The notes: generated by a model from the letters alone, not told the origin. A stretch of DNA of 64,000 bases from Ekhidna sp964289745 (GCA_964289745.1 CAXYMM010000001.1:62001-126000), one strand, 5' to 3'; shown: positions 44,271 to 54,068, numbered from the stretch's first letter. Numbers and translations are program-made.

Positions 44271-47090
44271 TTAGCCCGCAAGCTCTTTCTTCAAAAACTT
44301 TGCGGTATAACTTATTTCTGATAAGGAAACCTGCTCGGGGGTACCACTTTCAATAATTTGCCCACCCCCGTTACCCCCTTCCGGCCCTAGGTCTACTATA
44401 TAATCTGCTACTTTGATCACATCCATATTATGTTCTATCACGAGTACGGTATTTCCTTTGTCTACAAGTTTTTGAAGAACTACCAAAAGGTGCTCTAAAT
44501 CCTGAAAATGCAGACCTGTGGTCGGTTCATCTAAGATATAAAATGTTTTACCCGTGTCCTTTTTACTTAGCTCTGTGGCCAACTTTACACGTTGCGCCTC
44601 ACCCCCGGATAGTGTTGTAGCATGCTGACCGAGTGAAATATATCCAAGACCTACTTCATCAAGCATTTTTAGCTTTCGAGCAATTCGAGGCTGATGCTCA
44701 AAAAATTCAACCCCCTGAGATACCGTCATGTCCAGAATATCTGAAATGGACTTGCCTTTAAATCTTACTTCAAGTGTTTCTCGATTGTATCTTTTGCCTT
44801 TGCACGTTTCGCAAGGTACGTGGATGTCTGGAAGAAATTCCATTTCTATTAAGCGCATACCCCCACCCCCACAGGTTTCACACCGCCCTCCTTTCACATT
44901 AAAAGAAAAACGTCCTGGCTTATACCCTCTGATCTTCGCTTCGGGTAGTTGAGCAAACAAACTTCTGATCTCAGAAAATACACCGGTATAAGTGGCCGGA
45001 TTGGAGCGAGGTGTACGCCCAATGGGAGACTGATCTACCTCAATTATTTTGTCTAACTGATCTCCTCCTTTTATTTTCTTATAAGGGAGTGGTTCCTTAC
45101 GGCTTTTATAAAGTTTCTGCTTAAGGAGGGGATACAAGGTCTCGTGAATGAGCGTCGACTTACCACTCCCTGATACACCTGTAATTAATATTAAATTACC
45201 CAAAGGTATCTTCAAATCCACGTTTTTTAGGTTATTGCCAGAAGCACTGATCAGTTCCAGCCAGCTTCCATTTTGAGGTCTTCTCAGCGTAGGCACCGCT
45301 ATTTTCTTTTTTTCGCTTAGATACTGCGAGGTATAGCTACCCTGTTTCAGAAAATCTTTTGGAGATCCTTGAGCCACAATTTGCCCTCCGTGCCTTCCAG
45401 CACCTGGACCGATGTCCACAATTTCGTCGGCTTCTAGCATCATATCTCTGTCGTGTTCTACGACAATCACCGTATTGCCCAAATCACGAAGATTCTTCAA
45501 TGCCTGAATTAACTTCAAATTATCACGCTGATGCAGCCCAATACTTGGCTCATCTAAAATATATAGCACATTAACAAGCTGAGTGCCTATCTGCGTTGCC
45601 AATCTGATTCGTTGTGCTTCTCCTCCAGAAAGTGTTTTTAGCGGTCTATTCAGACTTAGATAATCAAGCCCCACGTCTAAAAGAAAGCCTATTCTCTTGT
45701 TGAGTTCCTTTAAAATTTCGGTGGCGATCATTTTTTGTCTTTCGCTGAGCTTGCCGGCTAATTCTTGAGTCCAGGTGCCTAACGATCTAATGTCCATCAT
45801 GGCTACCTGACCAATATGCTTATCGGCCAGTTTGTAGTGTAGTGCTTCCTTTTTTAACCTGTATCCTTCGCATGAAGGACAGGTGCGAACATCTGTGAAT
45901 TCTTTTACCCAGGTCTGAAGCTTTTCGGAACCTCCCTCTTTTTGCTTTTCCAAGAAATTGATTATGCCTTCGAACTGCGTATTCCAATCCGTGCCTGGAT
46001 ACTTAACTGATCTAACGGCAACGGGCGCATCGTCGCCATGGAGTAAAATATCTATGACTTTTTCTGGAATTTTATTGATAGGAGTAGAAAGGCTAACCTT
46101 GTTCCTTTTCAGAATAGATTCGATTTTCTTAAAAATCCAAATATCTCGATACTCACCGAGGGGTACTATCCCACCCCGGCTTATGCTCAATGACCTATCA
46201 GGGATTACAGAGTTGACAGAAATTTCCTCAATTAACCCCAGCCCATTACATGCTGGACAAGCTCCATAAGGTGAATTGAAAGAAAAAGTATTGGGAGCAG
46301 GGTCATCATAGGCCAAACCCGTGTCTGGATCCATCAGATTCTTGGAAAAATACGAAACGGATCGGTCTTCTTTTTGTAGCATCATTACACCATCACCCTG
46401 TCTTAAGCTGGTATTGATAGACTGTCGAATACGCTTTTTTTCTTTTTCATTGACAACAATGCGATCCACTACAATTTCGATATCATGTGTTTTATACCGA
46501 TCTACTTGCATCTTTGGAATCAAGTCTTGAATTTCCCCATCGACCCTCACTTTTGTGAATCCCAGCTTTCTAACCTGAACAAAGAGCTCTCTATAGTGTC
46601 CTTTCCTGCCTTTTACTACTGGCGCAAGTAGCGTGAGCTTTTCTCCCTTATAGTTTTTTTGGATCAGATCAACAATCTGATCTTCAGACTGTCGGATCAT
46701 TTTTTTCCCCGATAAATAAGAGTATGCATTGGCAGCTCGAGCGTAGAGTAGACGAAAGAAATCGTAAATTTCTGTGACAGTACCCACTGTCGACCTTGGA
46801 TTTCGAGAAGTCGTTTTTTGCTCGATGGAAATTACCGGGCTAAGGCCGTCAATTTTGTCCACATCTGGGCGCTCCATGTCGCCAATGAAAGATCGGGCAT
46901 AGGCACTAAAGCTTTCCATGTACCGCCGCTGACCTTCTGCATAGATCGTATCAAATGCCAAAGAAGATTTTCCGCTACCGCTGATGCCGGTAATAACAAT
47001 TAGCTTGTTTCTTGGCAACGTAAGGTCAATATTTTTAAGGTTGTGCTCGCGTGCACCTATTATTTCAATGACTTCTTTCTTCTTTTTCAA
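44271..47090 (-). CDS. uvrA: Excinuclease ABC subunit A
   Basis: 939 residues, full length. Two ABC-type ATPase halves. Walker A motifs are GISGSGKSS near 34-42 and GVSGSGKST near 633-641. ABC signatures are LSGGEAQRIRLA and LSGGEAQRVKLA. Zinc fingers are CPACNGLG near 272, CPSCEGYR near 400 and CETCGGGG...CETCKGKR near 738-765. UvrA is the damage sensor of nucleotide excision repair. It follows the frameshifted LOG gene by about 28 bp, so it may share its transcript. uvrC is at 28019. Confidence 0.97.
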   Translation of the reverse strand: MKKKKEVIEIIGAREHNLKNIDLTLPRNKLIVITGISGSGKSSLAFDTIYAEGQRRYMESFSAYARSFIGDMERPDVDKIDGLSPVISIEQKTTSRNPRSTVGTVTEIYDFFRLLYARAANAYSYLSGKKMIRQSEDQIVDLIQKNYKGEKLTLLAPVVKGRKGHYRELFVQVRKLGFTKVRVDGEIQDLIPKMQVDRYKTHDIEIVVDRIVVNEKEKKRIRQSINTSLRQGDGVMMLQKEDRSVSYFSKNLMDPDTGLAYDDPAPNTFSFNSPYGACPACNGLGLIEEISVNSVIPDRSLSISRGGIVPLGEYRDIWIFKKIESILKRNKVSLSTPINKIPEKVIDILLHGDDAPVAVRSVKYPGTDWNTQFEGIINFLEKQKEGGSEKLQTWVKEFTDVRTCPSCEGYRLKKEALHYKLADKHIGQVAMMDIRSLGTWTQELAGKLSERQKMIATEILKELNKRIGFLLDVGLDYLSLNRPLKTLSGGEAQRIRLATQIGTQLVNVLYILDEPSIGLHQRDNLKLIQALKNLRDLGNTVIVVEHDRDMMLEADEIVDIGPGAGRHGGQIVAQGSPKDFLKQGSYTSQYLSEKKKIAVPTLRRPQNGSWLELISASGNNLKNVDLKIPLGNLILITGVSGSGKSTLIHETLYPLLKQKLYKSRKEPLPYKKIKGGDQLDKIIEVDQSPIGRTPRSNPATYTGVFSEIRSLFAQLPEAKIRGYKPGRFSFNVKGGRCETCGGGGMRLIEMEFLPDIHVPCETCKGKRYNRETLEVRFKGKSISDILDMTVSQGVEFFEHQPRIARKLKMLDEVGLGYISLGQHATTLSGGEAQRVKLATELSKKDTGKTFYILDEPTTGLHFQDLEHLLVVLQKLVDKGNTVLVIEHNMDVIKVADYIVDLGPEGGNGGGQIIESGTPEQVSLSEISYTAKFLKKELAG

Positions 47091-47117
47091 AACAGGATAT
47101 AGATGCTGATGGGATAA

Positions 47118-47835
47118 TTAAAAATTAGGAGTAAGGTTGTATTTGCTATGAGAATCTTCAATTGCTTTCTCGGCTTGCACTAATTGGAATAAGTCCAAGT
47201 CTTCTTTGCTAATGTTTACCTCCATTTCTAGTATAGTTAACTTCAGCCGGTCTATCAAACCAGACCAATATTTCCTTCCTACTAACACAATCGGAAAACG
47301 ACCTATTTATAGGTGTTTGGATAAGCGTTAGGGCTTTGAGGAGTTCATCCATGATGCCAAAGCCGCCTAGTAGCACAATAAACCCTTGTGAGCATTTGAT
47401 GAACATGTCCATGCGAACGAAGATGTAATCAAAATCGATGCTTTTATCTCGATTGATATAAATGTTATTGCTTTGTTCAAACGGAAGGTCAATATTAAAC
47501 CCTACGGACTTTCCATTTTGTGCATTAACCCCTTTGTTTCTGGCTTCCATGATGTCTTGACCTCCCCCGTTAATCACCCCATATCCATGTTTCACCCGTT
47601 TCATCGCTACCTCTTCGGCGATTTTGTAATATTTATTGTCTGGTTGAGAACGGTCTGAACCAACTATGGTGACACAAGGCTCAATCATGAGCCGCTTTTC
47701 GAATCCTTGAACGAACTCTCTCATTACCTTTAATATAACCCATGAAACGGCACTTTTAATTCCGTTCCACTCTTGGGTTTTAAATGCATTGATGGTTCTT
47801 GCTTTTTGTTCTTTCGGTATTTTTTTTGCGCTCAT
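47118..47835 (-). pseudogene. LOG-family (TIGR00730) Rossmann-fold gene with a frameshift
   Basis: The N-terminal 175 codons read correctly: TIVGSDRSQPDNKYYKIAEE, YGVINGGGQDIMEARNKGV and FIVLLGGFGIMDELLKALTL. The family signatures are GGGxxGxMxA and PGGxGTxxE, here with F-G-I for G-T in the second. After LIQTP near 47310 the frame carries only NRSFSDCVSRKEIL and stops at 47209. A one-base change of frame there continues as IGRFPIVLVGRKYWSGLIDR, LKLTILEMEVNISKEDLDLF, then QLVQAEKAIED to a TAA at 47118-47120. This tail matches the family C-terminus (FPIVLVGxxYW, then a helix). So the gene is broken, either in the organism or by a sequencing error. LOG-type proteins release cytokinin-like bases from nucleotides, though bacterial roles vary. 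Confidence 0.8.
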
Positions 47836-48762
47836 CTAATGATATAAATCTAATAATGCATCCTCCAATGTTGGATGCTTGAAGTTATATCCTTTTTCTT
47901 CAATTCGTTTGCTTGAAACGTTGTTCCCTCCAATTAACATATCGGACATTTCCCCTACCAAAAGTTTAAGCATAAAATGTGGCACATTTGGAAGCCAAAC
48001 TGGTTTCTTAAGTTGTGCTGCCAGTTTTCGAGTGAATGAGTTGTTTGTTTCGGGGCGTGGGGCTACTCCATTGATAGTCTCCGTTAGCTTATGTGCTAAC
48101 ATAAATGAAAAAATACCGCACAAATCAGCTAAATGTATCCAGCTCAAATATTGCCTCCCAGAGCCAAGGGCGGCTCCCATTCCCAACTGGATGGGACGCA
48201 CCATTTCAGCAAGTGCGCCACCCTTTGAGCTGAGTACCAGACCGATTCTGAGTCTTCCATTTTTTATACCGATTTCATCGAAGGCAGTGGCTTCTTTTTC
48301 CCAATCTTCCACTACCCAAGAGAGAAACCCCTTCCCTTTCGGACTGGACTCGTCTACCAACTTAAAGCCGCTATCCCAACCATAGTAACCTATAGCTGAG
48401 GCTGAAAGAAAGTATTCTAACGAAGGATTCAGTGCTTTTACTTTTTCCCTCAAAAAACGGGTAGAATTGATGCGGCTATCGTAAATCTCTTTTTTCCTTT
48501 TTTTATCCCATCTTTTATTTGCTACACCTGCACCTGCCAGGTGGATAATATAATGAGCACTTTTGATCGCCTCATCGTCCATCTCCTTTTTTTCAATATC
48601 CCAATGATAGGTTGGGTAAATATCTCCTTTTTCATTTCGGGACAAGTGCGCAACCTGATGACCTTCTTCCGATAGAAGCTTGCTTAATTCCCTTCCTACC
48701 AGCCCAGTACCTCCCGTAATGAGGACTGTTTTCTTAAGGTCGCTTAGTTTTACAGATGACAT
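47836..48762 (-). CDS. TIGR01777-family NAD-dependent epimerase/SDR39U1-type protein
   Basis: 308 residues. N-terminal nucleotide-binding motif TVLITGGTGLVGRELSKLLS near 12-32. Family motifs are YIIHLAGAGVANKRWDKKRK near 67-86, SASAIGYYGWDSG near 120, FLSWVVEDWEKEATAF near 145-160, and LGMGAALGSGRQYLSWIHLA near 195-214. The C-terminal domain ends in LEDALLDLYH. Substrate unknown. The stop is directly before the LOG-gene start with no gap. The ATG shares two bases with the divergent ATG of the next gene (CATG at 48760-48763). Confidence 0.88.
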   Translation of the reverse strand: MSSVKLSDLKKTVLITGGTGLVGRELSKLLSEEGHQVAHLSRNEKGDIYPTYHWDIEKKEMDDEAIKSAHYIIHLAGAGVANKRWDKKRKKEIYDSRINSTRFLREKVKALNPSLEYFLSASAIGYYGWDSGFKLVDESSPKGKGFLSWVVEDWEKEATAFDEIGIKNGRLRIGLVLSSKGGALAEMVRPIQLGMGAALGSGRQYLSWIHLADLCGIFSFMLAHKLTETINGVAPRPETNNSFTRKLAAQLKKPVWLPNVPHFMLKLLVGEMSDMLIGGNNVSSKRIEEKGYNFKHPTLEDALLDLYH

Positions 48763-49336
48763 GAAGTTTACAATTTATAAACAGACCCTCACATTGGTCA
48801 TTTTGTTTTGCTTTTCTAGCATTAAAGCGCAGAAAGGGTACAATGATTCCATCCAGGAAGCCACTCGAAATTTTGAGGGAAAAGTGATCGCAGGTTACAT
48901 TACGGATTTTCATTTTTCCAGAAAAGACATAAGAAGAGGCTGGTGGGAATATGCGCGCAAATTTGGAAATCCTATCAACATGAAAGAATATTATAAAGTA
49001 AAGATTCCCGCAAGTTATACTGATGGGAACGTAGACCTTATGATTTTTTCAAAAATCGAGGAGCGGGAGGTTCGGATTATGTTTTTTTTAGGAATTGAGG
49101 AATCCGAATTCAAGGAGCAAATCCAAACAATAATTGTGGAATTTAAAAGGAATTTTTACATAAATAAAATTCTTGAAGAAATTGAACATAGAAACAAGGA
49201 GGCAGCAACCCTGAGTGAATCGTATTCTTCCACGTTCATCAGCGAGGAGAAACAAGTAGCCCTTCAAAAACTTGTAGAGGTAAATATCGCTATCGAAAAA
49301 CTAGAGAAAAAAATTAAGGATATTGTATTGGATTAA
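48761..49336 (+). CDS. Secreted hypothetical protein
   Basis: 191 residues from the ATG at 48761. A signal peptide is clear: KFTIYKQTLTLVILFCFSSIKAQ with cleavage after the A-Q region. The open frame extends 27 codons upstream into the antisense of the epimerase gene, but nothing there is protein-like. The mature part has GWWEYARKFGNPINMKEYYK, VDLMIFSKIEEREVRIMFFL and a C-terminal helical, lysine-rich part. I do not recognise a family. Its start overlaps the divergent epimerase start, so each promoter must lie in the other gene. Confidence 0.65.
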   Translation: MKFTIYKQTLTLVILFCFSSIKAQKGYNDSIQEATRNFEGKVIAGYITDFHFSRKDIRRGWWEYARKFGNPINMKEYYKVKIPASYTDGNVDLMIFSKIEEREVRIMFFLGIEESEFKEQIQTIIVEFKRNFYINKILEEIEHRNKEAATLSESYSSTFISEEKQVALQKLVEVNIAIEKLEKKIKDIVLD

Positions 49337-49378
49337 GTGCTGTTTTTTTTAATCCAACTTAAATTCAAATAAAAAACT

Positions 49379-49774
49379 GTGAAAAAGCTAGTTCTAATTT
49401 CGTTTGTTACTTATCTCTCCTTTAGTTGCAATACTTCCACGGATTTGGATTTTTGCGCTGAGTTTGATAAAAAAGACTTTAAGATGTTAAATCTGATTGA
49501 AGTGATAAGGAATAAACATGCAAGCGATGCGGAATTTATCAATAAATTTGATGATGCTCAGGTTTACTGGATCCAATATAGAGATAGAACATTGAGAGCA
49601 CTATACCCTAAAGACTGGTCGCTTCACTATAGAGCAGAATATGGCAAAGAGGTTTTCAACGCTTGTAAGTGTAAAGAACTTTTGAGAATGACAGAATTGA
49701 GGGTTGATGAGCTCGAACTTTGGAATATAGGAAACCCAAAAAATCAATCAGATTGTCCCTCTTCCAGAAATTGA
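49379..49774 (+). CDS. Small lipoprotein with LprI/DUF1311-like domain
   Basis: 131 residues with a GTG start. Lipobox LSFSC with C17. The mature part has FDDAQVYWIQYRDRTLRALY, YGKEVFNACKCKELLRMTEL and RVDELELW, which resemble the qxxWxxYRdxxC and TxxRxxeL pattern of the LprI/DUF1311 family of lysozyme-inhibitor-like proteins. This rests on a remembered pattern, not a search. It lies 42 bp after the previous secreted gene, in the same direction, and likely in its operon. Confidence 0.6.
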   Translation: MKKLVLISFVTYLSFSCNTSTDLDFCAEFDKKDFKMLNLIEVIRNKHASDAEFINKFDDAQVYWIQYRDRTLRALYPKDWSLHYRAEYGKEVFNACKCKELLRMTELRVDELELWNIGNPKNQSDCPSSRN

Positions 49775-49822
49775 TATATCAGCCCCCAAGAGGTTCATCT
49801 TTCGATTTCCTTCACGAAACCT

Positions 49823-52702
49823 TTAAAAAGAATAACTGTAGCCAAGGCCAAAAGAAACTCCTGGGCTAAAGCGTGTAAATATTTGGTCTTGAGCTTCAAA
49901 AGCTTCGTAGAACTCTTCTCTGTCATCGTCCAGAATATTGGCTATACTGAAATTGATAGATGAATTCTTCTTTGCCCCAAAGTCAGCAGTAAAATTAAAG
50001 TTTAGACTATGAAAAGGCTCTGTTCGTACATCAGGAAATAGCCCCCCTCCAACGATATATAGTGTTGACCCCTTAACGTTATAAAAAAATCCTCCACTTA
50101 GACCTGTTTCCAAATCGTTATAAGCGATACCAGCATTCAAAATGTAAGGAGCTTGTCCTGCCATGTCTCTTTTATTATCAATGTTCTGCCCAACCCTTTC
50201 GGTATTTAACCGTGAATTAAACTCAGTTGCTGTCATTTCAATAATAGATTTGGTAAATGTGAAATTTCCATTTAGGGTAAGTTTAGAAAATTGCGATCCT
50301 ATAAAACCAAGATTCTTTCGGAACTCAATTTCAAAACCGTATATCTCACCATCTCCAACATTTCTAGGCTGATATTCGGTAGAAGCACTCGCGGCTGGAA
50401 TTCTTACCAATTCGATAGGATCATCGAACGATTTGTAAAAAAAGCTTATAGAGGCTAAGCCATTATTCTTCAGAAAATATTCATATCGAATATCATAGTT
50501 ATTTATTCTGGTCTCAGTCAAATTTCCATCCCAATCAGGGTATTTAAAAAGTCCACCATTGAAGATTCGATTAGAGATGGGATCGATGATTTGGGCAAAA
50601 GATAACTCTTTAAAAGACGGTCTCGCAATTGTTTTTGAAAATGAGAATCTCAATTGTTGACGTTCCGTAAATGAAAAGTTGGTATTTAAAGACGGGAATA
50701 AATCCAGTGCGTCTAATACTTTATCATTGTCAAGGCTATTTCCATCTACACCTCCTGATCCTGCAAACTGTGTGTCTCGACCAGTATGCCGCTGAACAAA
50801 ATACTCTGCCCTCAAGCCCATTGTTGCTTTTAACCTTTCAACTGGATGAAATTCTTCCGAAACGTAGAATGCCGAATTATTCACATTAGAACGATACTCA
50901 TTTGAATTTGGGGTAGTATTACCTGACTGTAAATAGACCGTGCCATTTGGATATAAATTAGCATTGTTAAAAACTTGATTAGGGTCGGCATCAAAATCTT
51001 GTTGAATCCCATAAAATTGCACATCGTAAGTCAAAATTTCATAGTCGCGGGTCTTATAAACTTGGCTCACCCCAAATTTGAGTTTTGCGTTTCTTCCAAA
51101 CCATTTATGTTTTTTATCGATATCTACTTTAGAAACAATGTTGATTTCATCTAAATATCTCCAAGACCTTCTCGGATTCCCTCCTGCTCCTGCCACAAAG
51201 GTGGTATCACGATCTTCATAGGTAAATGCAGTATTTCTAATGTCTGGCTCATCTATTTTAGAAACGGTAGGTGACAATTTCCATTCAACCTTCCAATCAG
51301 AATTTTTAAGTTGATGTTGACCATTGAATAGAAAATTGGTTAAGCCACGTTCCGTGTAAAAGAGATTGTTTGACTGAGCAAAATATCCGGATTGACCGGG
51401 AAGTGATCCGTCATTATCGATAAAAAAAGAACCCGATTTGTTCTCCCCGTTTTGAAGGTGTAGGGCGTTAAGTTTAAATTTGCTCTTATTGCTTTTATAT
51501 GCAACGCCAACCAAACCTGCTAGCAAAACATTATTTTCTCCAATTTCGCCTGTTTGAAGCGTAGCTTGAGCCAAATCATTTACGGTTTGATCAACAGCAT
51601 TTTGGAATTCCCCGTAGACTACATCATCATAATATCGGGTATTATTTTTATAGGAAAAGGAGGCTACATAGCCCAGTTTATTCCCATTGGATAAGCTTAT
51701 TTGATTTCCGAGCGATAAACCCACGCTATAATCCATAAAACTAGTTTTTCGCTTTGTGCCTAAATTTTGATTGAATCCTTTCAAGAAATTACTAACTGTT
51801 GCGTCATCGTCTCCACTTATAGGGGTAGGAATGTTTTCTGACCTTGCTCCGCTTGGCAATGCTCTGGTTCCATCATCAATGCCCAAAAAATCAATATTTC
51901 CACCTTCATAGGTCAAGTTATTTGAATTAAAATGCATATGAGGGTTACATCCTAGATTCATCGATACATCAAATATCTTCTCATCAGGAAAATCCTTTGT
52001 TTCAATATCAACAACTCCACCTGTAAAATCAGCTGGAAGCTCAGCTACTGCCGTCTTCATGACTAACATGTTGCTGATAATATTAGTTGGGAAAATATCT
52101 ATCTGTAGACTGTTTCTATCGGGATCAAGTCCTGGTATGTCTACCCCATTTAACATAGTCTTGGTGTATCGGTCTCCTAGCCCTCTTACATAAACATATT
52201 TACCTCCCTCTATAGAGACGCCGGTTACCCTCTTTACTGCATCAGCCGCATCAGAATCACCGATTTTTTTGAAGCTAGCTTCAGATATTCCATCAATTAG
52301 ATTTGCAGATTTTCTCTTAACCGTCAAAAGTGCGGCTTCAGTTGTTTTAATCACCTCCGCCGTAACAATCACTTCATTTAGTAGCTCAACATCCTCTTTA
52401 AGTCTTATTTGATCAATAATGGTTACCTCACCTGCTTCCACAATTAGTCCGCTTATGGTGATCGTTTGGAACGACACAAAAGATGCCTGTAGTTCATACG
52501 ACCCTGGAGCTATGCTAATATCAAACTTTCCCTCAAAATCTGTAATTGCACCTGTGGTCGTTCCATTTATTTGCACGGTAACTCCGAATAGAGGCTCTCC
52601 ATTACTGTCTTCTAAAACAGTCCCTCTTATAATTCCATTTTGGGCGGCAAGATTAAAGGAGCAAAAAACTATTAAAACAATACAGTAAAATGTTTTATTC
52701 AT
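49823..52702 (-). CDS. TonB-dependent receptor with carboxypeptidase-regulatory-like N-domain
   Basis: 959 residues. Signal peptide KTFYCIVLIVFCSFNLAAQ. CarboxypepD_reg-like domain at about 24-100 (GIIRGTVLEDSNGEPLFGVT). Plug domain at about 115-230 with DSDAADAVKRVTGVSIEGGK and YVYVRGLGDRYTKTMLNGVD. The rest is a 22-strand barrel ending in FSPGVSFGLGYSYSF with terminal Phe. The substrate is unknown. The plug lacks SusC-like signatures I know (no SusD partner is adjacent), so it is not obviously a glycan system. The adjacent beta-helix lipoprotein is probably its partner. Confidence 0.9.
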   Translation of the reverse strand: MNKTFYCIVLIVFCSFNLAAQNGIIRGTVLEDSNGEPLFGVTVQINGTTTGAITDFEGKFDISIAPGSYELQASFVSFQTITISGLIVEAGEVTIIDQIRLKEDVELLNEVIVTAEVIKTTEAALLTVKRKSANLIDGISEASFKKIGDSDAADAVKRVTGVSIEGGKYVYVRGLGDRYTKTMLNGVDIPGLDPDRNSLQIDIFPTNIISNMLVMKTAVAELPADFTGGVVDIETKDFPDEKIFDVSMNLGCNPHMHFNSNNLTYEGGNIDFLGIDDGTRALPSGARSENIPTPISGDDDATVSNFLKGFNQNLGTKRKTSFMDYSVGLSLGNQISLSNGNKLGYVASFSYKNNTRYYDDVVYGEFQNAVDQTVNDLAQATLQTGEIGENNVLLAGLVGVAYKSNKSKFKLNALHLQNGENKSGSFFIDNDGSLPGQSGYFAQSNNLFYTERGLTNFLFNGQHQLKNSDWKVEWKLSPTVSKIDEPDIRNTAFTYEDRDTTFVAGAGGNPRRSWRYLDEINIVSKVDIDKKHKWFGRNAKLKFGVSQVYKTRDYEILTYDVQFYGIQQDFDADPNQVFNNANLYPNGTVYLQSGNTTPNSNEYRSNVNNSAFYVSEEFHPVERLKATMGLRAEYFVQRHTGRDTQFAGSGGVDGNSLDNDKVLDALDLFPSLNTNFSFTERQQLRFSFSKTIARPSFKELSFAQIIDPISNRIFNGGLFKYPDWDGNLTETRINNYDIRYEYFLKNNGLASISFFYKSFDDPIELVRIPAASASTEYQPRNVGDGEIYGFEIEFRKNLGFIGSQFSKLTLNGNFTFTKSIIEMTATEFNSRLNTERVGQNIDNKRDMAGQAPYILNAGIAYNDLETGLSGGFFYNVKGSTLYIVGGGLFPDVRTEPFHSLNFNFTADFGAKKNSSINFSIANILDDDREEFYEAFEAQDQIFTRFSPGVSFGLGYSYSF

Positions 52703-52742
52703 GGGTTAGTTTGTTTTCGTGATGCTCAACCTAAAAGTAAAG

Positions 52743-52773
52743 AAGCCAAATGAATATTCATTTGGCTTTTTTT
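52743..52773. terminator. Strong bidirectional hairpin between the beta-helix lipoprotein and the receptor gene
   Basis: AAGCCAAATGAA at 52743-52754 pairs with TTCATTTGGCTT at 52757-52768 across two bases, giving a 12-bp near-perfect stem. On plus it is followed by TTTTT. On minus the following tract is T-rich but interrupted (CTTTACTTTTA). It lies 38 bp downstream of the lipoprotein stop and 41 bp upstream of the receptor start, so it may separate or attenuate their transcription. Confidence 0.65.
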
Positions 52774-52805
52774 GTAATTAAGATTTTGAACAACCCAATT
52801 ACTCT

Positions 52806-54068
52806 TTACTCTAGTCCTTCTTTTTTTAATTTAGTAGAAGACCATGACCAGCTATAATCACTAAGGGTTGCTCCTACAGTTGCTTTGGCAACACCCGATA
52901 CACCTGAAGCTGATTTCGGGTTGTGTTCATCAACTGTGTAGGTCTCCTTATTTAAACCCACCGTAACAATTTCTATAGAAGACATGGGACACACGTTAGT
53001 GCCACCTTCTGAATCTAAACATGTAGCCTCATCAATATCTCCAGCAGGATTGAAAATTGCAATATTAGAAAGTTCTACACCTGTGCTGCTATTGGAATTA
53101 TTATTATCAAGATCAATAAGACCATCACATGCCAAGTCATATTCTGACTCCTCAGCATTATAATCTGTTTGAGCAAGAAGTGTTCCATTTTTCATAACGT
53201 GTCCACCTTTTACAGTACCTTCAGGTCCGTCAAGCTCCATCATTTCGTCACCCGCTGTTATTACAACAAATCCATCAAGTGTTCCAGTCCAAGCTTGGTC
53301 GGTGTCCACTCCGTCATCACCAGCATTCCAAACGATAGCCTTGGAGACATTAACTGATCCGCCGAACCACTCGATGCCATCATCTTGGTTAGCAACGACC
53401 TCAATGTTGTTAATAATCGTTTTGGATCCAACGCCACCTAAAGTAATTCCATTAATTTCATTGCCAGAACCAATGTTAGTACCACCGTGCCTTACTGATA
53501 CATACGTGATGGTTCCTGAATTGTCATCGGCAGTAGACCCTCCATAAAGACCATTGGAATCTGAAGTAGGTATTCCTTCTATTTGCTGCTCAGAAACATC
53601 TTCTTTATTCTCATTTTGAGCAGAAATAGGTGCCTTACCTAAAACGATCAATCCTCCCCAAAGACCATTAATGTCCTCAGAAAGGTTAGGGCTAGTTTTT
53701 TGACCCGTTTTAATCTTATCTGAGGATGATGTTAAAATAATTGGCGCAGAAGCAGTACCTTTTGCATTGAGTGTGGCCTCTCTAGCTACTAATAGTGCTG
53801 TTGCGTTGGTACCTGTACCTGCATCTCCTTTGACGATACACCCTGGCTCAATAGTAAGTGTAACGCCTGATAGAACCGAAACTCTTGTATTCAGGTAATA
53901 CACTGAGTCGCCAGACCAAGTTGTATTTTTAGCGATATTTGAAGTCACTTCGACAGCGTTTATATCGGTTCTTCCAGGTTTTATTTCAGAGCCTGCTTCA
54001 TCGTCTTCACAAGATACAATTGATAGTGTCATTGTGGCGGTAAGTGCAATTGCTAGTAATTTTTTCAT
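52806..54068 (-). CDS. Beta-helix-like lipoprotein, partner of the TonB-dependent receptor
   Basis: 420 residues. Lipobox SIVSC with C20. The mature part opens with an acidic segment (EDDEAGSEIKPGRTDINAVE), then VLSGVTLTIEPGCIVKGDAG and many short beta rungs (GLWGGLIVLGKAPISAQNEN, KTIINNIEVVANQDDGIEWF, SVNVSKAIVWNAGDDGVDTD) like a right-handed beta-helix. The pattern is that of lipoproteins that accompany TonB-dependent receptors of this kind in Bacteroidota. I do not know the ligand. The G/D/N-rich turns may bind calcium, but no standard RTX repeat is seen. Confidence 0.75.
   Translation of the reverse strand: MKKLLAIALTATMTLSIVSCEDDEAGSEIKPGRTDINAVEVTSNIAKNTTWSGDSVYYLNTRVSVLSGVTLTIEPGCIVKGDAGTGTNATALLVAREATLNAKGTASAPIILTSSSDKIKTGQKTSPNLSEDINGLWGGLIVLGKAPISAQNENKEDVSEQQIEGIPTSDSNGLYGGSTADDNSGTITYVSVRHGGTNIGSGNEINGITLGGVGSKTIINNIEVVANQDDGIEWFGGSVNVSKAIVWNAGDDGVDTDQAWTGTLDGFVVITAGDEMMELDGPEGTVKGGHVMKNGTLLAQTDYNAEESEYDLACDGLIDLDNNNSNSSTGVELSNIAIFNPAGDIDEATCLDSEGGTNVCPMSSIEIVTVGLNKETYTVDEHNPKSASGVSGVAKATVGATLSDYSWSWSSTKLKKEGLE

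Noticed and set aside
47879..48385. 168-codon plus-strand frame inside the epimerase gene
   Set aside because: Antisense shadow; the epimerase on minus has clear family motifs over the same bases.
49823..54068. SusC/SusD-type glycan-uptake pair
   Set aside because: The lipoprotein is beta-helix-like, not the all-helical TPR-like SusD fold, and no glycan enzymes lie nearby.
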